In this document: positions 60,571 to 64,000 of the stretch, piece by piece | Numbering within the stretch: the first letter of the stretch is position 1 | Layout: the number at the start of each line of letters is the position of its first letter | NCBI RefSeq assembly: GCF_000369525.1 | Contig: NZ_KB850072.1 | Coordinates: 1,176,760 to 1,240,759, forward strand | Origin: Acinetobacter higginsii | GTDB taxonomy: Bacteria > Pseudomonadota > Gammaproteobacteria > Pseudomonadales > Moraxellaceae | Reading direction: 5' to 3' | Length of the DNA stretch: 64,000 nt | Notes under the pieces: generated by a model | Told to the model about the DNA's origin: nothing | Seen by the model: the letters and a program-made list of their open reading frames with translations, nothing else | The model's database searches: none | Program-made: the position numbers and the translations under genes

Positions 60571-62009
60571 CTTTAGGTTTTACTGCACTCGAATTGGCAA
60601 GAATACAATTCGCTTTTACCGTCTCCTTCCATATTATTTTCCCTGCGATTTCTATCGGTTTGGCCAGCTTCTTGGCTGTTTTAGAGTGGCGTTGGTTACG
60701 GACTAAAGATCCAATTTATAAAGACCTGTTTAAGTATTGGGTCAAAATCTTTGCGGTTGCTTTTGGTATGGGGGTTGTTTCTGGTGTGGTGATGAGCTAC
60801 CAGTTCGGCACAAACTGGAGTGAGTTTTCCCGTATTGCAGGAAGTGTGACGGGCCCTTTACTGACTTATGAAGTCCTGAGTGCTTTCTTCTTGGAAGCGG
60901 GCTTCTTGGGTATCATGCTGTTCGGTTGGGGGCGTGTCAGTCCCAAGGCCCATTTCTTTGCCACCTTAATGGTCGCGATAGGTACCTGTATCTCCATGTT
61001 CTGGATTCTGTCCTCCAACAGTTGGATGCAAACGCCTCAAGGTTTTGCGATCGAGAATGGCATTATTGTGCCAACCGATTGGTGGGCAATCGTCTTCAAT
61101 CCCTCTTTCCCTTATCGACTGGTGCATATGGCAATTGCGGCCTTCATGGTTGCAGCGCTACTCGTTGCGGCAACAGCGGCTTGGCATTTGCTCAAAGGTC
61201 GCCGTGATGCCTTGGTCAAAACCTCGTTTTCGATGGCAATGTGGCTCATTCTGGTCTTAGCACCCTTGCAAGTTTTTGTTGGGGATGCACATGGTTTGAA
61301 TACTTTAGAACATCAACCTGCCAAACTTGCAGCGATGGAGGGCCATTGGGAAACCAATTATGATGAGGGCATGCCACTCTACCTATTTGGTGTTCCTGAT
61401 ATGCAAGAAGAACGCACCAAATATGCCATTGCAATTCCAAATCTAGGCAGCCTGATCTTAACTCACTCTATAGATGGCACGGTCAAAGGTTTAAAAGACT
61501 TTGCCCCAGAAGATCGACCAAACTCAACCATTGTATTCTGGAGTTTCCGTGTCATGGTTGGCTTAGGTATGCTCATGCTTTTGCTTGCCGTCACTGGTGC
61601 TTGGCTCAGAAAAACTGGAAAGTTGTTTGATAGTAAATGGTTTCACCGCTTTGCTTTAGTCATGGGGCCATCAGGATTTATCGCGGTACTGGCAGGTTGG
61701 TTTACCACCGAAGTTGGCCGCCAGCCTTGGGTGGTTTATGGGGTAATGCGTACCAAAGATGCACTTTCACCTGTTTCCGCCGAACAAGTGGGTCTGACCC
61801 TGATTATTTTTGTGGTGGTGTACTGTGTTGTGTTTGGAATCGGGATCTATTACATGCTGAAACTGATGCATAAAGGCCCGCAATTTGTTGAAGCTGTGGA
61901 TCTTGAACCAGCAGGCCATGGGCATTTCAAAACCCCAATGCGTCCTTTAAGTGCCGTTGATGAAAGCATTGATCAGCAAGACCCAAATAAGGAGAAGCAC
62001 CATGATTGA
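60567..62009 (+). CDS. cydA: Cytochrome bd-type (CIO) quinol oxidase subunit I
   Basis: A 480-aa inner-membrane protein with about nine helices. ARIQFAFTVSFHIIFPAISIGLA carries the heme-ligand histidine near residue 22, YRLVHMAIAAF the second histidine, and TEVGRQPWVVYGVMRT is the family signature. The quinol loop is short, and the length of 480 matches the cyanide-insensitive CioA group. It oxidises quinol and reduces O2 with no proton pumping. Its end overlaps cydB by 8 bp. Confidence 0.95.
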   Translation: MTLGFTALELARIQFAFTVSFHIIFPAISIGLASFLAVLEWRWLRTKDPIYKDLFKYWVKIFAVAFGMGVVSGVVMSYQFGTNWSEFSRIAGSVTGPLLTYEVLSAFFLEAGFLGIMLFGWGRVSPKAHFFATLMVAIGTCISMFWILSSNSWMQTPQGFAIENGIIVPTDWWAIVFNPSFPYRLVHMAIAAFMVAALLVAATAAWHLLKGRRDALVKTSFSMAMWLILVLAPLQVFVGDAHGLNTLEHQPAKLAAMEGHWETNYDEGMPLYLFGVPDMQEERTKYAIAIPNLGSLILTHSIDGTVKGLKDFAPEDRPNSTIVFWSFRVMVGLGMLMLLLAVTGAWLRKTGKLFDSKWFHRFALVMGPSGFIAVLAGWFTTEVGRQPWVVYGVMRTKDALSPVSAEQVGLTLIIFVVVYCVVFGIGIYYMLKLMHKGPQFVEAVDLEPAGHGHFKTPMRPLSAVDESIDQQDPNKEKHHD

Positions 62010-63006
62010 TTTATCTCTGATTTGGGTCGGCATTATCGGTCTCGGTGTCCTGATCTACGTCATTCTGGATGGCTTCGACCTCGGAATCGGAATTCTGTTC
62101 CCCTTTATCAAAAATAGCGAAGAACGTGATGTGATGATGAACACCGTCGCACCAGTCTGGGATGGCAATGAAACTTGGATGGTACTCGGGGGTGCAGGCT
62201 TATTTGCTGCCTTTCCATTGGTCTATTCAACAGTGTTATCGGCTTTATATATGCCGATTACGCTGATGGTAATTGCCCTGATTTTTCGTGGCGTTGCCTT
62301 TGAGTTTCGTTTTAAAGCCAATCGCACCAAATACTTATGGGATCAAGCCTTTATCTGGGGTTCGATTCTATCCAGCTTCCTGCAAGGTGTGATTTTAGGT
62401 GCTTATATTCAAGGCATCCAAACGACCAATGGTATTTTCTCAGGTTCAGGCTTGGATTGGCTGACGCCTTTCGCCTTATTTACGGGGCTGGGTGTGGTTG
62501 CCATGTATGCCGCTTTGGGCTGTGGTTGGCTGATTATGAAAACTGATCATGAATTACAAGACCAGATGTATGCGTTGATGCCTAAACTCATCATCTTGCT
62601 ATTTGTGGTCTTTGCTGGGGTCAGTTTATATACCCCACTGACTCATCCGGAAATTGCAGCACGTTGGTTTGCCCTACCAAATCTACTGTATTTTAGCCCA
62701 GTACCCATCTTGGTCTTGCTGTTTACATTCCTGATTTTAAAGGCCTGTAAACAACGCCAAGAGTTAAAACCGTTTATCTTCACCTTGGCCTTAGTGTTCT
62801 TGGCCTTTACGGGTTTTGTAATCAGTCTCTGGCCGAATATTATTCCGCCTTCGGTCACCATTTGGCAAGCTGCTGCACCATATTCCAGCCAGAAGTTTGC
62901 TTTAGTTGGTGCCGTAATTCTGATTCCGATCATTATTGGCTATACCATCCTGTCGTACTGGGTGTTTAGAGATAAAGTACGGGTTGGAGATACAGGTTAT
63001 CACTAG
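62002..63006 (+). CDS. cydB: Cytochrome bd-type quinol oxidase subunit II
   Basis: A 334-aa inner-membrane subunit. It opens MIDLSLIWVGIIGLGVLIYVILDGFDLGIGILFPF, followed by PVWDGNETWMVLGGAGLFAAFP, both CydB signatures, with eight hydrophobic helices. The ATG at 62002 has AAGGAG 9 bp upstream; a GTG-led longer frame from 61951 is in cydA and unlikely. It overlaps cydA by 8 bp, and its TAG is part of the next gene's TAGGAGG ribosome site. Confidence 0.95.
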   Translation: MIDLSLIWVGIIGLGVLIYVILDGFDLGIGILFPFIKNSEERDVMMNTVAPVWDGNETWMVLGGAGLFAAFPLVYSTVLSALYMPITLMVIALIFRGVAFEFRFKANRTKYLWDQAFIWGSILSSFLQGVILGAYIQGIQTTNGIFSGSGLDWLTPFALFTGLGVVAMYAALGCGWLIMKTDHELQDQMYALMPKLIILLFVVFAGVSLYTPLTHPEIAARWFALPNLLYFSPVPILVLLFTFLILKACKQRQELKPFIFTLALVFLAFTGFVISLWPNIIPPSVTIWQAAAPYSSQKFALVGAVILIPIIIGYTILSYWVFRDKVRVGDTGYH

Positions 63007-63017
63007 GAGGCAGCGTA

Positions 63018-63125
63018 ATGAAACTATCTAAAACACAATGGTTTATCGTACTTTGGCTCGCTGGGTTTTTAGGTTTATTGGCGATTGCTATGTTCTTTAG
63101 AGTATTGTTAAAACTCGCTTATTAA
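63018..63125 (+). CDS. DUF2474 small oxidase-associated peptide (35 aa)
   Basis: A single-helix peptide, MKLSKTQWFIVLWLAGFLGL and a short RVLLKLAY end, read from an ATG with TAGGAGG 7 bp upstream. Small DUF2474 proteins follow cioAB-type genes in many bacteria, in the place of CydX in the bd-I operon, and help assemble or stabilise the oxidase. It is the last gene of the operon. Confidence 0.85.
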   Translation: MKLSKTQWFIVLWLAGFLGLLAIAMFFRVLLKLAY

Positions 63126-63146
63126 GCTGACATTTTTCCTTCCAAT

Positions 63147-63178
63147 AAAAAAGACTATATCTCGATATAGTCTTTTTT
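63147..63178 (+). terminator. Rho-independent terminator of the cyd operon
   Basis: A perfect 15-bp stem (AAAAAAGACTATATC and complement) with a 2-base loop, ending in T residues, 21 bp past the DUF2474 stop. Confidence 0.85.
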
Positions 63179-63456
63179 ATTGGTATAAGGGAATTTAAGC
63201 CTCACGCAGGTCGCAGAACAACTTGGTTTTACTGATTTATCTACTTTTTCATAGAGCTATAAATGTTGGGCAACTATCGTGCCAAGTCGATTCCAATAAA
63301 ATCTTACGACTATGCTCAATCTGAAAATCGACATGACTGAGCTGTATAAAAAAGCATGTGAATTTCCGATAAAGGTAAATTCAGGATGTATATAAAGCAT
63401 GCTAACATCAACATACTGACAATCCATCATGTCAAATTATTTGAAAAGGTTCCAAT

Positions 63457-63888
63457 ATGTTAAAAACACAACAGGTCAAAATAATACAAGAATTCAATGC
63501 GCCCATAGACAAGGTGTTTGCAGTTCTCAGTGAACATGAAAATCTCAACAAGATTTTTGCACCCGCAAAAATCACGCGTATCAGTAATGGTAAAGAAGCG
63601 CGAAATGGCGTGGGTTCTGCACGTAAACTTTCGATTCCTTTAGCGCCTTCATTTGTTGAAACTAACTTGGTTTACCAAGAAAATGAATTGATCGAATATG
63701 CAATCACCAGTGGTATTAGTCCAATTAAAGCACATCGTGGCGTTATGAAGTTTACCGATTTAGGCGGTGATCGCACTCGCTTGGATTACACCATTAGCTT
63801 TAAAGGCCGTATTCCGTTGATTGGCCCAATTATTAAGGCTGCATTACAAAACGGTATTAACCGTGGTCTAAAAAAACTAAAATTTTAA
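63457..63888 (+). CDS. SRPBCC family protein
   Basis: A 143-aa protein of the START/polyketide-cyclase (SRPBCC) fold. It starts KIIQEFNAPIDKVFAVLSEHENL, the typical first strand and helix, and ends with the long helix LIGPIIKAALQNGINRGLKKLKF. Members bind hydrophobic ligands. AAAAGG precedes the ATG. It is alone, with a hairpin after it. The ligand is not known. Confidence 0.85.
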   Translation: MLKTQQVKIIQEFNAPIDKVFAVLSEHENLNKIFAPAKITRISNGKEARNGVGSARKLSIPLAPSFVETNLVYQENELIEYAITSGISPIKAHRGVMKFTDLGGDRTRLDYTISFKGRIPLIGPIIKAALQNGINRGLKKLKF

Positions 63889-63906
63889 AGTTGTTTAGGC
63901 ACTGCT

Positions 63907-63941
63907 CCTTGACGGTTTAGTTCTAGTTCTTACCGTCAAGG
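63907..63941 (+). terminator. Hairpin after the SRPBCC gene
   Basis: CCTTGACGGT pairs perfectly with ACCGTCAAGG over a 15-base loop, 19 bp after the stop. The T-run is weak. Confidence 0.6.
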
Positions 63942-64000
63942 TTTATGCTATGTTTAAAGTGAAGATGTCACTGTGCCTAGAGGTTCTTTCCGAGTAACTG

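Noticed and set aside
1-64000. CRISPR array, tRNA, rRNA, complete insertion sequence or prophage
   Set aside because: No regularly spaced repeats, no tRNA-like cloverleaf, no transposase and no phage structural genes were recognised on either strand.

Overview
The window looks like chromosomal DNA of an environmental Acinetobacter (Moraxellaceae). The DNA is AT-rich. Family content fits the genus: a DcaP-type porin remnant, paired DUF2147 proteins, a ZrlA/ZigA zinc-starvation pair, a CioAB-type oxidase followed by a DUF2474 peptide, and many LysR/TetR regulators beside small catabolic operons. No tRNA, rRNA, CRISPR array, complete insertion sequence or phage module was found.

Bases 1-12.9 kb carry an aromatic (meta-cleavage type) catabolic island. 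It holds a class A flavin hydroxylase of the MhpA type cut by the window edge, a BphC-like extradiol dioxygenase, a ring-fission-product hydrolase, a FadL/TodX outer-membrane channel, an ACMSD-type amidohydrolase, a fumarylacetoacetate-hydrolase-family hydratase/hydrolase and an enoyl-CoA hydratase. Two DUF2147 periplasmic proteins flank the middle part. An AraC regulator, a DUF2505 protein and two old-yellow-enzyme homologues follow. Together they could import, hydroxylate, cleave and shorten an aromatic compound, but the substrate cannot be read from the sequence. From 13 to 22.4 kb come three LysR regulators, an MFS exporter, an exported dienelactone-hydrolase-like protein, a second ACMSD-type amidohydrolase and an SDR.

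Bases 22.4-27.3 kb are a stretch of worn-down sequence: remnants of a TetR regulator, a cold-shock protein and a DcaP porin lie among small unassigned genes and a lipid A-type acyltransferase. From 27.3 to 33 kb lie a periplasmic metallo-beta-lactamase-fold hydrolase with a divergent TetR, polyphosphate kinase ppk1 and a DUF1826 protein. Two TetR-controlled catabolic units follow: an isomerase/epoxide-hydrolase-like/esterase operon (33.5-36.4 kb) and a flavin amine oxidase unit (36.5-39.6 kb). Both have clear palindromic operators. Next come a lipoprotein lipase-like hydrolase and a YoaK/XapX/YtcJ-amidohydrolase/isochorismatase group (39.6-45.3 kb).

The last part serves metals and respiration. 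Two TonB-dependent receptors and a siderophore-interacting protein have Fur-box-like sites near two of the three genes. A CidA/LrgB holin-like pair has its LysR regulator beside it. The zrlA-zigA zinc-starvation pair sits behind a 38-bp perfect palindrome that looks like a Zur box. A His-rich DUF2946 protein is followed by a bd-type quinol oxidase operon (cydA, cydB and a 35-aa DUF2474 peptide) that seems to be led by a translationally coupled 30-codon ORF. Several start codons were chosen downstream of the longest possible ORF because the upstream codon is a TTG or GTG without a good ribosome binding site.
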